Shown: positions 44,201 through 52,472 of the stretch, one piece after another
Position numbering within the stretch: position 1 is the first letter of the stretch
Layout of the letters: every line of letters begins with the position of its first letter
Assembly (NCBI RefSeq): GCF_044464525.1
Contig: NZ_JBIQLE010000014.1
Location: forward strand, 1-64,000
Reading direction: 5' to 3'
From: Pusillimonas sp044464525
Lineage (GTDB): Bacteria > Pseudomonadota > Gammaproteobacteria > Burkholderiales > Burkholderiaceae_B
DNA length: 64,000 nt
Notes under the pieces: generated by a model
The model's input: only the letters and a program-made list of their open reading frames with translations
The model's database searches: none
Told to the model about the DNA's origin: nothing
Position numbers and translations under genes: made by a program

Positions 44201-44553
44201 GCCAACTGGCGCTGGCCGGCCAGCATCATGACAACCTGCGAGCCAGCATGGGGGTGCGCATGCAATGGAACCCATCCCTGGGCGAGCCGCAGGCATGGCA
44301 GGGACACCTTCAGCTTACTCGCGACCAAACCCTGATGGGCCCGCAATTTCCTCAAGAGGCCGGCTTCGCGGCCCGCCCCAACGTAAGCTTCGGCACAAGC
44401 CAGGCGCTGGCTTCGCGCGGCGCATGGCGACTGCAAGGCGGCGTGGCACATGACACCGGAAAGCTACGCGTGACAGCGCAGGTGGAAGGCCAGTTATCCA
44501 CACACGGCCAGCACCAATTGGCCGGACAAGTTTCGGTAGGCTGGCGCTTTTAA
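41215..44553 (+). CDS. Autotransporter with zinc-metalloprotease passenger
   Basis: A 1112-residue secreted protein. Residues 1-29 are a Sec signal (LARALLCAAALLPATAFA). A metzincin-like domain follows, with H175-E-L-A-H179-G-L-G182 and a later MSH (SLMSH), a likely Met-turn. A long passenger with repeated beta-strand character (GVGIRID occurs in two related forms) leads to a C-terminal autotransporter barrel of about 270 residues, ending SVGWRF with a terminal aromatic residue as outer-membrane proteins require. Start taken at the ATG before the signal; the frame is 26 codons longer. Confidence 0.9.
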   Translation: MTGLARFSRQRLARALLCAAALLPATAFAVDIRPVVAPDGRTMFELHFLQSADYPAEYRPSWYLSESQKARMVETMERWAQTLRTPGDARTGIIEVATVDAPTAYASSDSIISERGLITRLQAALQGEPDDPGFAPDDAHASIVLGTYPIDQGLHEPSQQPIQATGFDLATIAFHELAHGLGLISQISASRDGSGSHPTQPVFKSQPSLWNSMLRDDHGRPGQPGAPVLCAACDTPIQEGAFDVRQNRGYLTGPHINEVLGDALPGIPVSMLYPNGSLDSDNMSHLELANSLMSHQYFRNYTGFMEAELALMQDLGYDLDRRRLYGRSVYGSGLALDNSHGFHARNPEGTAYLPGTYSTATLGMGLHVYGSRNRITQSADLLTQGGGAVGIRIDGRENHITIPAGVKVHGDGRHGSGVQFAYGRDHTLATAGDIRASGENGVGIRIDFGNNAFSNERMVRGSYLLCDGNIDTDPCLSPWQSNQPIPDELTGPLVSRLDVTGAVAGRHAAIAASATGLVGDIHLMRGARIEGDIRSDYSQLDEQGRLRLTRLTLGRMPDAHGRATDAADPAFRFHYAHHLTGDNLSLRLAGGLSVLDGRHTVHDVRVEPDAALAGIGYYRITGPDQAFVNDGLVLPGNRHAPLRIQGDYRQDAGATLAADFDRQGLHNALVVEGTATLDGTLALRALPDWYEPGWQLDAEPVLQAQATQGWYARTMVDLPSPTLRAHLDAAGTGLRLSRADDAYTRLGYTAAALGVGAALDHIVTNAPESMQGLYRQVDFSSADGFEAANMLAQMAPTPYAAWAASQFDAMRLTSDALTRQQNLAATVDRPGWNVIALPFANHARRRLDDDSAFRHYGHGLLIGAEHTSANTPWTFGAHAVFFEQKLKLDSPLVSSGRSEQWQLGLHSRYVPNSRKGVYMLAQIRAGAAHSRVDRTVASTHWQGSSQARWTARSFQAQATAGYQWALSPGTSVGPVAVLDYAWLRQPSLVESGDYGGQLALAGQHHDNLRASMGVRMQWNPSLGEPQAWQGHLQLTRDQTLMGPQFPQEAGFAARPNVSFGTSQALASRGAWRLQGGVAHDTGKLRVTAQVEGQLSTHGQHQLAGQVSVGWRF

Positions 44554-44830
44554 AAGCCAAGATCCAGACACCCAGGACCCACGCCGCTACGATTTTCTCG
44601 CACACAGAAGGCAGTGGCCTCCAGCTTCTCCGGTGTCGGCCTTCAACCGCCCCAAACAGGCGGCTGCGTGTTTCGAATCGACCTGTTCCTCTTGAATACT
44701 GCATACCCGCAGACGTCTTATTTGCATAACGGATTAAGGTTATCCGAGAAAGCGCATTGCCCCGTATCACGAGCGAACCTAGAATCAATAAGAAAATTGT
44801 CTCAGCCGAGCAAACTCAACGGAGAAGCCC

Positions 44831-45868
44831 GTGTTCATACGAAACTGTTGGTACGCAGCCGGCCTAAGCGGCGAAATCTCATCGCAACCTCTTGCCCGTA
44901 CTTTATTGAACGAACCGATTGTCTTGTATCGGCAATCCGACAATGCAGTGGTTGCTTTGGAAGATCGCTGTTGTCACCGCGGCCTGCCCTTGGCCCATGG
45001 CGAAGTCGTGGGCGACACACTGCAATGCGGCTACCACGGATTGCGCTTTAACCGAGACGGGGCTTGTGTGCATGTGCCGGGGCAACAGAACATCCCGGCC
45101 AAGGCGAAAGTCAAAAGCTACCCTATAGTCGAAAAAGACAGCCTGATTTGGATTTGGATGGGGGTCCCGAATTTAGCGGACGCATCTCAAATTATCGATT
45201 ACCCCTGGCACAGTGATGGCGGCTGGGCCTTCAAGGGCAAATGCAACGTAATCGACACCCATTATCAGCTCTTGTACGACAACCTGCTTGATCTCACCCA
45301 TGTGGGTTACGTACATAAAAACACCATAGGCGGAAACGCCGAGTCGCATTCGAATGCCGAAATGCGCACCACCCGCACCAAAAACGGCGTGCACGTCATG
45401 CGGTGGCTGCGCAACTCGATTCCGCCGCCCACCTACGCTAAAGCGTTTCCGTTTCAAGGCAATGTCGATCGCTGGATCGAAATTGATTTCATACCCGGTG
45501 CTGTACAGATCTATGCCGGCGCCAAAGATGTGGATACAGGCGCATATGAAGGCGACCGCGAAGGCGGTTTAGGGCTGCGCACCTTGCATGCCGTTACGCC
45601 CTCAACCGACAGCAGCACCTACTATTTCTGGACAGTGGCACATAATTTCAAGGTGGATCAGCCCGCTGTGACCAATCAGGTTTTCGCTCAGATGGATGCC
45701 ACTTTTCACGAAGACAAAACCATTCTGGAATCACAATACCAACGCTTGCTGCAAGACCCTGATCGAGAGCTGGTTGATATTGCCAGCGATGCCGGAGCCA
45801 TACAGGCAAGGCGGGTTATCGCCGCGCGAATCGCGCAAGAAAACCAGTTGGCCAGCACCGTCGAATAG
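44831..45868 (+). CDS. Rieske non-haem iron oxygenase (vanillate/phenylpropionate-demethylase-like)
   Basis: A 345-residue ring-hydroxylating or O-demethylating oxygenase alpha subunit. The Rieske centre is C47-x-H49 and C66-x2-H69. The mononuclear iron site is D154-x2-H157-x4-H162 (LLDLTHVGYVH). Size and layout match VanA, DdmC and related group-II monooxygenases. GTG start with GGAGA upstream. No VanB-type reductase is adjacent; the likely electron donor is the reductase at 59995-61047. Substrate unknown. Confidence 0.9.
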   Translation: MFIRNCWYAAGLSGEISSQPLARTLLNEPIVLYRQSDNAVVALEDRCCHRGLPLAHGEVVGDTLQCGYHGLRFNRDGACVHVPGQQNIPAKAKVKSYPIVEKDSLIWIWMGVPNLADASQIIDYPWHSDGGWAFKGKCNVIDTHYQLLYDNLLDLTHVGYVHKNTIGGNAESHSNAEMRTTRTKNGVHVMRWLRNSIPPPTYAKAFPFQGNVDRWIEIDFIPGAVQIYAGAKDVDTGAYEGDREGGLGLRTLHAVTPSTDSSTYYFWTVAHNFKVDQPAVTNQVFAQMDATFHEDKTILESQYQRLLQDPDRELVDIASDAGAIQARRVIAARIAQENQLASTVE

Positions 45869-45901
45869 CCGGTCTGCGGGGCGTCGGCGTTCCTTAGAAA
45901 C

Positions 45902-46810
45902 TCAAGCCTTGAAAAGCTCGTGGACAACGCCTCGCAGCCATTGGTTTCCTGCGTCCTTGTGGTAAAGCCTATGCCAGTATTGTCGCAGCTCGTAGGCGGG
46001 AACCGAAAAAGGCAGATCTACTGTCTTGATATTGGCAAGCTTTGAAAAACTCAACCCTACGGCCCTGGGCACTGTGGCAATCAAGTCGGTTTCCGCAATA
46101 ATCATGGGCAAGCTCATGAAATGAGGAGTGCGCAGCACCACGCGCCGCTTCAGACGGTGACGGGCCATCTCACGTTCGAATAACTCCTGGCTTCGGCCGC
46201 TAGCCTGTACCACCGCGTGGGCCAACGCCAAAAACTGCTCAAGACTCAGTTCCTGACCCGACACGACAGGATGATTTGCTCGCACCATACAAACAAAAGA
46301 ATGCCGGAACAGCCGTTGCTGAAAATGGCTGCCCTTGGCCAGATCGGGAAAATAACCTACTGATAGATCGACATCGCCCGCTTCCATGGCGGCTTCTGCC
46401 TCGGCCGGGGTCAACGCAACAGACCTCAGCGAGACGCCCGGCGCGTGAAGCGCCAAATAGCCAAGCAGCCGTGGCAAGAACACCATTTCTCCGATGTCGG
46501 GAGTATTGACCGTGAAGGTTCTTGACGAAGCCCCGGGATTGAACTCGGGCTCTCGCAAGACTTCGGCATCAATGATGCCAAGAGCCCGCTGCAAGGGTGA
46601 CGCCAGACGCATGGCCCTTGGCGTGGGCTTCATGCCGTTTCCCGTCCTGACAAAAAGCGGGTCGTTGAACTGCTCTCTGAGCTTGGCTAGCGCCGCGCTG
46701 ACCGCAGGTTGGCTCATACCCAGTGCATTCGCCACCCGCGTCACGCTCTGATGCTCCAACATCGCCTCCAGCACCGTCAGTAGATTCAAGTCGACGTGCC
46801 TGACGTCCAT
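45902..46810 (-). CDS. LysR family regulator (NahR/NodD-like), left arm
   Basis: A 302-residue regulator. The N-terminal HTH covers DLNLLTVLEAMLEHQSVTRVANALGMSQPAVSAALAKLREQFNDPLFVRTG, typical of the NahR/LinR subgroup that controls aromatic catabolism. A LysR substrate domain follows. It is the last gene of a run on the minus strand, 9 bp after dctM, and converges on the Rieske gene. It may control the TRAP operon or the oxygenase. Confidence 0.9.
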   Translation of the reverse strand: MDVRHVDLNLLTVLEAMLEHQSVTRVANALGMSQPAVSAALAKLREQFNDPLFVRTGNGMKPTPRAMRLASPLQRALGIIDAEVLREPEFNPGASSRTFTVNTPDIGEMVFLPRLLGYLALHAPGVSLRSVALTPAEAEAAMEAGDVDLSVGYFPDLAKGSHFQQRLFRHSFVCMVRANHPVVSGQELSLEQFLALAHAVVQASGRSQELFEREMARHRLKRRVVLRTPHFMSLPMIIAETDLIATVPRAVGLSFSKLANIKTVDLPFSVPAYELRQYWHRLYHKDAGNQWLRGVVHELFKA

Positions 46811-46819
46811 AAGCGGCCT

Positions 46820-48124
46820 TTACCGGTACAGCATGGTCGGGAACCAAAGCGCGATATCGGGCAGCCACACCAGTAGCAACAGCAGGGCAATGGGCGCAAT
46901 CAGGAAAGGGAAGACTCCGCGGTAAATAATCGACAGAGGGATGTCAGGCGCTTGCGCCCTTATCACAAAAATATTCATGCCCACCGGCGGCGTCACCAGG
47001 CCCAGCTCAACCACCAGGACCAGAACCACGCCAAACCACACTGGGTCAAAGCCGGCCCCCACGACCAGGGGGAAAAACACTGGCACCGTGATTAGCACCA
47101 TTCCAATGCCATCAAGGAAGCAGCCCATGATGATGTAGAAGAGGATGAGAATGAGCATGATGACCGCCGGCGAGGCGTTCAAGCTGCGTGTCCATTCGAC
47201 CAAGGTATGCGGCAGTTCGGTAAGCACGACGAAATAAGAAAAGATGAATGCGCACAGGACGACCAGAAACAGCATGCTCGAAATAAGAATGGTTTCCACA
47301 ATCGCCTCGTGCACCCGGGCCCACGACAGCCTGCGCCGGACCACGCCCAAAAGGAAAGCGCCGAACGACCCCACGGCGGCCGACTCGGTGGGGCTGAACC
47401 ACCCCACATAAATGCCCCCGATGGATACACCGAACAACAGTACGATCTCCCACATGCTTAACACTGCCCGCAAGCGCTCTGCCCAGCCCGCGCCTGGCAT
47501 GGGAATTTCCAGATTATCTTTGCGGTGAACCAGCCAGGCCAGGACTACGCCATAGAACAAAGTGAGCAATATGGATGGAATCAGGGCCGCCGCAAACAAG
47601 CGCTGCACCGACTGTTCGGCGATGATCGCGTATATCACCAAAATGATGGAAGGCGGAATCAGAATGCCCAGCGATGCTCCGGCGGCAATTACACCAGAGC
47701 TGAGTTTGTCGCTATAACCCGCCTGACGCATTTCCGGCAAGGCAATGCGCGACATGGTTGCGGCAACCGCAAGCGAAGAGCCGCAGACCGCCCCGAAAGT
47801 GGCGCTTGCGCCCAAGGTTGCGTAGGCCGGCCCCCCTCTTCGCCCTGAAAAGAGCGAACGTACAGCGCTGAACAGCTGGCGTGAAATACCCGCACTGGAT
47901 GCCAAAGCCCCCATCAGCACAAATAAAGGCACGACCGACAACGCGTAAGCGGAGCCCATCTCGAATGGGGTCGACCCCAGCACGATGAACGCTCTGTCGA
48001 ACCCGCTGATGGCCGCATAACCCAAAGTACCGACCAAGCCCATCGCCACCGCCACTGGCACCCTGAAAAGTATCAGGGTCAACAAGGCCAGCATCCCCAA
48101 CACACCAATGACCTGAACGCTCAT
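46820..48124 (-). CDS. TRAP transporter large permease (DctM)
   Basis: A 434-residue integral membrane protein with about 12 hydrophobic segments. It has the DctM family blocks PLFVLMGALASSAGISRQLF, ATFGAVCGSSLAVAATMSRIALPEM and GIGMVLITVPVFFPLV. The start ATG overlaps the dctQ stop by 4 bp. It forms the sodium-coupled channel with DctQ; DctP brings the substrate. Confidence 0.94.
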   Translation of the reverse strand: MSVQVIGVLGMLALLTLILFRVPVAVAMGLVGTLGYAAISGFDRAFIVLGSTPFEMGSAYALSVVPLFVLMGALASSAGISRQLFSAVRSLFSGRRGGPAYATLGASATFGAVCGSSLAVAATMSRIALPEMRQAGYSDKLSSGVIAAGASLGILIPPSIILVIYAIIAEQSVQRLFAAALIPSILLTLFYGVVLAWLVHRKDNLEIPMPGAGWAERLRAVLSMWEIVLLFGVSIGGIYVGWFSPTESAAVGSFGAFLLGVVRRRLSWARVHEAIVETILISSMLFLVVLCAFIFSYFVVLTELPHTLVEWTRSLNASPAVIMLILILFYIIMGCFLDGIGMVLITVPVFFPLVVGAGFDPVWFGVVLVLVVELGLVTPPVGMNIFVIRAQAPDIPLSIIYRGVFPFLIAPIALLLLLVWLPDIALWFPTMLYR

Positions 48125-48660
48125 CGAGATTCTCCGTCGATGCGGCCGGCAGACCCCCGGCCCGCGCCACGCAACAAGCAGCACAGTTTAAATACAGCGG
48201 CCAGCATGGCGGCGAGCATGCCCACCAGGCAAGGTATCCAAAGCCAGTACAGCATGATGGGCAGATCAGGTTTGCGATCTTGGTATAGATAGGCTTCCAT
48301 TGCGGGGGTGGGCATATGCCACATCAGCATCCCCAGGAACACCACCGACAACAGAAGCCCGAACATCTTCAGCAGAAGCACCGCATTCCGGCTTATGAAG
48401 TGATCGATAATATCGACGGTGATATGGGTATCGTCGAGGAAGGCCTCGCCGATACCCAGAAAGACGACGAACACCATCAGTGTTTCAACAATGTCGTAAG
48501 TGCCCAGAACGGGAATGTTGAACAAGTTGCGCAACAGTACGTCGGCCATGGTGATGCACACCATCAGCGCCAGGGCGACACCCGCCAGCAACGTAAGCCC
48601 GCGCAAGAGCCGGCGTACCCATCGATGGATGCGCCGGCTTTCTCCGGCCGTTACCGCCAT
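48121..48660 (-). CDS. TRAP transporter small permease (DctQ)
   Basis: A 179-residue protein with four membrane helices, the DctQ pattern (VCITMADVLLRNLFNIPVLGTYDIVETLMVFVVFLGIGEAFLDDTHITVDI). It lies 1 bp after the dctP stop and overlaps dctM. It is the structural partner of DctM. Confidence 0.93.
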   Translation of the reverse strand: MAVTAGESRRIHRWVRRLLRGLTLLAGVALALMVCITMADVLLRNLFNIPVLGTYDIVETLMVFVVFLGIGEAFLDDTHITVDIIDHFISRNAVLLLKMFGLLLSVVFLGMLMWHMPTPAMEAYLYQDRKPDLPIMLYWLWIPCLVGMLAAMLAAVFKLCCLLRGAGRGSAGRIDGESR

Positions 48661-48661
48661 G

Positions 48662-49684
48662 TTATTGCTCCTTGGCGCGCGCGGCTACGGCTTCCTTCAA
48701 GCGTTGCAGAGCTTGTTGGCCCGGCAGTCCCTTCTCCTCCAGAGCGGCAACCTTTTTATCGATCAGGTCTTGTGTGATTTTTTCGTATGCGGCGGCATCC
48801 GATTCGCCAAGCTCGATCAGCTTGACGTTGTTCTCGTTCATGTACTTGAGCCCAATCTGATCCGCTTCGTCAGAATCGATACCCACCCGCTTCGCGCCCA
48901 CGTTGCCCGTGGTTTCGTCAATAAGCTTCTGAAGATCGGCCGGCAGTTTATCGTAACTGCCGGGGTTCATTACCATGGCGAACGTAACGACCCCGCCGTT
49001 GATCACGGTGGCCGACTTTAGCTCGGGCCCAAGCTGAAAGCTTTGCGCCCCCTCGTAAGACATCAGCGTTCCGTCGATGGTGCCTTTGTTCAATGAGTCG
49101 GCAACCTCGGCGGGCGCCACACCTACCGGGGTCGCGCCAAGCGCCGAGATAAGAGACGCATAGACAGTGCCGGGGTGGCGGATGCGCAAGCCCTTCATCT
49201 GGTCAAGGCTGGTGATCTCTTTGCTTGCCATCAGCAGCGGCACGGGCGGCGTGGACATGAAATACAGCACCTTCACGCCTTTATATTCAGGCTCGAGCAA
49301 ATCTTTGATGTCCATCAGAGCCTGCGAGCCGACTTGTCCGTTGGGAATCAGTGTGGGGTGCTGGGCAAGTTCGGTCATGGGGAACCGGCCCGGGGTTGCC
49401 CCTTGTAGAACATAGGCCATGTCCGCCACGCCGGTGCGGGCCAGATCAAACTGACGGTTTACCGGCCCCATCTGAGAGGATGGGAACAGCTTGAGAACCA
49501 AGCGGCCGTCAGACTTCTCCTTGAGCTCGTCGGCCCAGCGGGTAATTTCCCGGTTGATTGTGTGATTGGGCGGCAGATAGCTGGAAACCTTGAGTTCATG
49601 GATTTCCTGTGCGCCGGCATGGGAAAAACCTGCCGCCATCACGGCGGCGGCCAACGTGCCTAAAAATTTGCGTCTTGCGTTCAT
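48662..49684 (-). CDS. TRAP transporter substrate-binding protein (DctP)
   Basis: A 340-residue periplasmic protein with a signal ending SHAGAQ. The conserved MKGLRIRHPG carries the Arg that holds the substrate carboxylate in DctP proteins. The ligand should be an organic acid; given the neighbouring ligase and decarboxylase, an aromatic acid is likely but not shown. GGAGACAAG is upstream of the ATG. It is 75 bp downstream of the SDR gene. Confidence 0.93.
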   Translation of the reverse strand: MNARRKFLGTLAAAVMAAGFSHAGAQEIHELKVSSYLPPNHTINREITRWADELKEKSDGRLVLKLFPSSQMGPVNRQFDLARTGVADMAYVLQGATPGRFPMTELAQHPTLIPNGQVGSQALMDIKDLLEPEYKGVKVLYFMSTPPVPLLMASKEITSLDQMKGLRIRHPGTVYASLISALGATPVGVAPAEVADSLNKGTIDGTLMSYEGAQSFQLGPELKSATVINGGVVTFAMVMNPGSYDKLPADLQKLIDETTGNVGAKRVGIDSDEADQIGLKYMNENNVKLIELGESDAAAYEKITQDLIDKKVAALEEKGLPGQQALQRLKEAVAARAKEQ

Positions 49685-49759
49685 GGTCTTGTCTCCGTGG
49701 TTATTTCTTAGGCTTGTCGGGCTTTTACCCTGTTTTGAGCCTGTCGTTTGTATTAACTG

Positions 49760-50524
49760 CTAGGTGGAGCTGGAGAAGCCTCCATCAATTACAACTACTT
49801 CACCTGTGACGAACCGATTCGATTTCACCAAGCTGAGCATCGTTTCCGCCACGTCGTCAGCAGTGACGCACCGCTTCAAGGGCGTCATCTTCGCGCGACG
49901 CTCCATCAGACTGTCATACTTGTCTTTAAGCATGCGCTTCATCCAGTCGCCTTCCATCCAGCCAGGCGCGACTGCGTTCACGCGAATTTCGGGCCCAAGA
50001 TTGTAGGCCAGGACCTTGGTCAAACTGACGACAGCCGCCTTACTGGTCGCATAAGCCAGCGGTTGGGGGCCGGGACGCAGGCCGACGATGCTGGCCGTGT
50101 TCACGATGCAACCATTGCCGGCCGCCTTCAACATAGGAACCGCTGCCCGGGTCACCTGAAACATGCCTCGTACGTTGACGGCAAAAACCCGATCCCAGTT
50201 CTCGGCTGTGACCGATTCAAAATCCTTGGGGTTCACCGCTGAGGTGGTGCCCGCGTTATTGATCAGAACGTCGAGTCGGCCGAAACGTTTCTCTACTTCT
50301 GCCAACATACTCCTGACTGCGGCGTCGTCGCTGACATCGCACTGCAGCAGAATGGTCTGCGCCCCCAGCTTCCCAGCCTGGTCCGCCGTTTCGGCGGCGG
50401 CATCCCTGCTGCTGCTGTAGTTGATGGCGACGTCATAGCCTTCACGCGCCAGTGCAAGCACCGCGCTGCGTCCAATACCTGTACCGCCGCCCGTTACCAA
50501 GGCCACTGGTTTCTCTTGAGTCAT
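49760..50524 (-). CDS. SDR family oxidoreductase (FabG-like)
   Basis: A 254-residue NAD(P)-dependent short-chain dehydrogenase. The cofactor motif is TGGGTGIG, NAG occurs in LINNAGTTS, and the catalytic set is the Ser of NTASIVG with Y-A-T-S-K (YxxxK). GGAGA precedes the ATG. First gene of the SDR-TRAP-LysR run. A TGAACATGTTC element sits about 27 bp before its start. Likely acts on a hydroxy or keto intermediate of the imported acid. Confidence 0.9.
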   Translation of the reverse strand: MTQEKPVALVTGGGTGIGRSAVLALAREGYDVAINYSSSRDAAAETADQAGKLGAQTILLQCDVSDDAAVRSMLAEVEKRFGRLDVLINNAGTTSAVNPKDFESVTAENWDRVFAVNVRGMFQVTRAAVPMLKAAGNGCIVNTASIVGLRPGPQPLAYATSKAAVVSLTKVLAYNLGPEIRVNAVAPGWMEGDWMKRMLKDKYDSLMERRAKMTPLKRCVTADDVAETMLSLVKSNRFVTGEVVVIDGGFSSST

Positions 50525-50550
50525 TCCGTCTCCTTGCGTCTTTAATTATT

Positions 50551-50563
50551 ATGAACATGTTCT
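50551..50563. promoter_or_regulatory. TetR-type operator, SDR-proximal copy
   Basis: ATGAACATGTTCT, matching TGAAC-AT-GTTC with the last position changed to T. It lies in the likely promoter or leader of the SDR gene. Confidence 0.6.
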
Positions 50564-50676
50564 ACTTTAGATCACGATCATATTTCTGGCAAGAACAAAA
50601 ATAACATTCACATACCAAACTTATTCAGGTTTTCACTGATTCAACTTCGTTGACATGAAAATGATCACAATCTAAA

Positions 50677-50690
50677 CTGAACATGTTCAG
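50677..50690. promoter_or_regulatory. TetR-type operator, ligase-proximal copy
   Basis: CTGAACATGTTCAG, a perfect 14-bp palindrome about 90 bp before the AMP-ligase start. It is one of three copies of TGAAC-WW-GTTCA in the cluster. Confidence 0.65.
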
Positions 50691-50778
50691 ATAATAGAAA
50701 ACCATAGAACTTCGGCTCTGCCGTGCCCGCAAAGTTGCGGCCCGGCCCATGTGTCGGAAAAACACTTAGGAGGAAACA

Positions 50779-52449
50779 ATGCTTGAAGGATTTGTTCCAT
50801 TTCCGCCCGACTATGCCCGCCGCTATCGCGAAAAAGGCTATTGGCAGGATAAGTCTCTAACCCAGGAATTCAAGGTCGTATTCCAAAAGTACGCCAAGCG
50901 TGTGGCCATCATCGACAGAGCCCGTTCTTACACGTATGAAGACGTGGATCAGGCTTCCGGCCGTTTGGCGCTCAACCTGCTTGAGCTGGGTCTTGAACCG
51001 CTTGACCGTGTAGTCGTGCAGCTTCCCAACGTTGCCGAGTTCGTCATACTTTATTTCGCGTTGCAGAAGATCGGCTGCATTCCCATCGCCGCCCTGGCCA
51101 GCCACCGTTACCTGGAAGTAAGCCAATTCGTTGCCCTGTCAGGCGCAACCGCCTGCGTCAGCCCCGACCGGCAAGGCGAATTCGACTTCCAGGACATGAT
51201 CACGCGAGTGCAGCAGCAAAGCTCCAGCCTGAAACACGGCATCATTCTAGGAGACGCCCGCCCCGGATTTCACTCTTTGCAAGACCTTATTGAAAAAGAA
51301 CCGACACAGTCCGGGCCGGAGCGACTCGAGGCCATTGACATCGACCCGTCCGACCCCGCCGTCTTTCAGTTGTCCGGTGGAACCACCGGGGTGCCGAAGT
51401 TGATCCCGCGCACCCACAACGACTATGCGTACAACTCCAAGATTGCTGCTCAGACCTGCCGGATTGAAGCGCATCATGTGCTGCTTGTCATACTGCCCAT
51501 CGCGCACAACCTGCCGCTGGCCTGCCCCGGCATCCAGGGCTTCATGTTCCAAGGCGCCAAAGTGGTCTTGTTGGCAAGCACACGCCCTCGAGACGTCTGC
51601 GCCGCGATCCAGGATCATGGCGTCACCCACATCAAGGTGGTCCCGGCGTTGCTCATCCGGCTGCTTAATGACCCGTCAGTCGGCCAATACAACCTGTCGT
51701 CGCTGCAAGTCATACAAAGCGGCGGGCAGCGCCTGCAACCGGAAGTTCGCATGCTGGCTCGAAAGCTTATTCCCAGCGCCTTCATCCAAGAGAACTTCGG
51801 CATGGGCGAAGGGCTGTTGTTCTTTGTGCGCCACGACGATCCTGAAGACGTCAGGCTGGAAACGGTCGGTAGCCCGGTATGCCCGGATGATGAAGTGCGC
51901 ATCGTGGACGAGGACGGCGTAGACGTTCCGTTCGGAGAAACCGGCGAGATGTGGTGCCGGGGGCCGTATACGCTGCGCGGATACTTCGGCGTGCCGGAAT
52001 ACAACCAGAACGCCTTTTCACCCGATGGATTCTACAAATCGGGCGACCTCATGCGCCAGCACCCGTCGGGTCGCTATATGGTCGAGGGCCGCCGCAAAGA
52101 CTTGATCAATCGAGGTGGTGAAAAAATCAGCGCCGAAGAGATCGAAAACTTGATTCTGTCGCATCCGGCCGTTAAGGACATCGCCTGCGTTCCCATCCCC
52201 GACCCCGACATGGGCGAGCGCATGTGCGCCTGCGCCTTGCTGCACGAGGGCGCAACACTGGATTTCGACACCCTTAAATCTTTCCTGATCGACAAAGAAA
52301 TCGCCAAGTACAAGTTACCTGAGCGTCTGGAAATCATGCAGGAATTTCCTCTATCGACGTTCGGCAAAGTTTCAAAGAAAAAATTGCGAGAAATGATCAC
52401 CGAAAAAATGATCCAGGAACAACCAGGTCATGCGTCAAGCACGCCCTGA
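50779..52449 (+). CDS. 2,3-dihydroxybenzoate/salicylate-type AMP ligase (DhbE/EntE family)
   Basis: A 556-residue adenylate-forming enzyme, activating an aryl acid with ATP. The P-loop is L198-SGGTTGVPK (to K207). The pocket motif LPIAHN (H243, N244) matches the AHN of DhbE, where Asn contacts the 2-hydroxyl. GRRKDLINRGGEKIS and the catalytic Lys530 (STFGKVSKKKL) complete the family set. The SD AGGAGG is excellent. No NRPS or siderophore gene is nearby, so a catabolic acyl-AMP/CoA role is more likely than siderophore synthesis. Confidence 0.9.
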   Translation: MLEGFVPFPPDYARRYREKGYWQDKSLTQEFKVVFQKYAKRVAIIDRARSYTYEDVDQASGRLALNLLELGLEPLDRVVVQLPNVAEFVILYFALQKIGCIPIAALASHRYLEVSQFVALSGATACVSPDRQGEFDFQDMITRVQQQSSSLKHGIILGDARPGFHSLQDLIEKEPTQSGPERLEAIDIDPSDPAVFQLSGGTTGVPKLIPRTHNDYAYNSKIAAQTCRIEAHHVLLVILPIAHNLPLACPGIQGFMFQGAKVVLLASTRPRDVCAAIQDHGVTHIKVVPALLIRLLNDPSVGQYNLSSLQVIQSGGQRLQPEVRMLARKLIPSAFIQENFGMGEGLLFFVRHDDPEDVRLETVGSPVCPDDEVRIVDEDGVDVPFGETGEMWCRGPYTLRGYFGVPEYNQNAFSPDGFYKSGDLMRQHPSGRYMVEGRRKDLINRGGEKISAEEIENLILSHPAVKDIACVPIPDPDMGERMCACALLHEGATLDFDTLKSFLIDKEIAKYKLPERLEIMQEFPLSTFGKVSKKKLREMITEKMIQEQPGHASSTP

Positions 52450-52472
52450 AACCATTACCCGAGGGAAAAAAC

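Noticed and set aside
44831..45868. Naming the Rieske gene vanA
   Set aside because: No vanB partner adjacent, and this family covers many substrates, so a vanillate role is not supported.
50779..52449. Reading the AMP ligase as part of a siderophore cluster
   Set aside because: No isochorismatase, carrier protein, NRPS or receptor gene in the neighbourhood.
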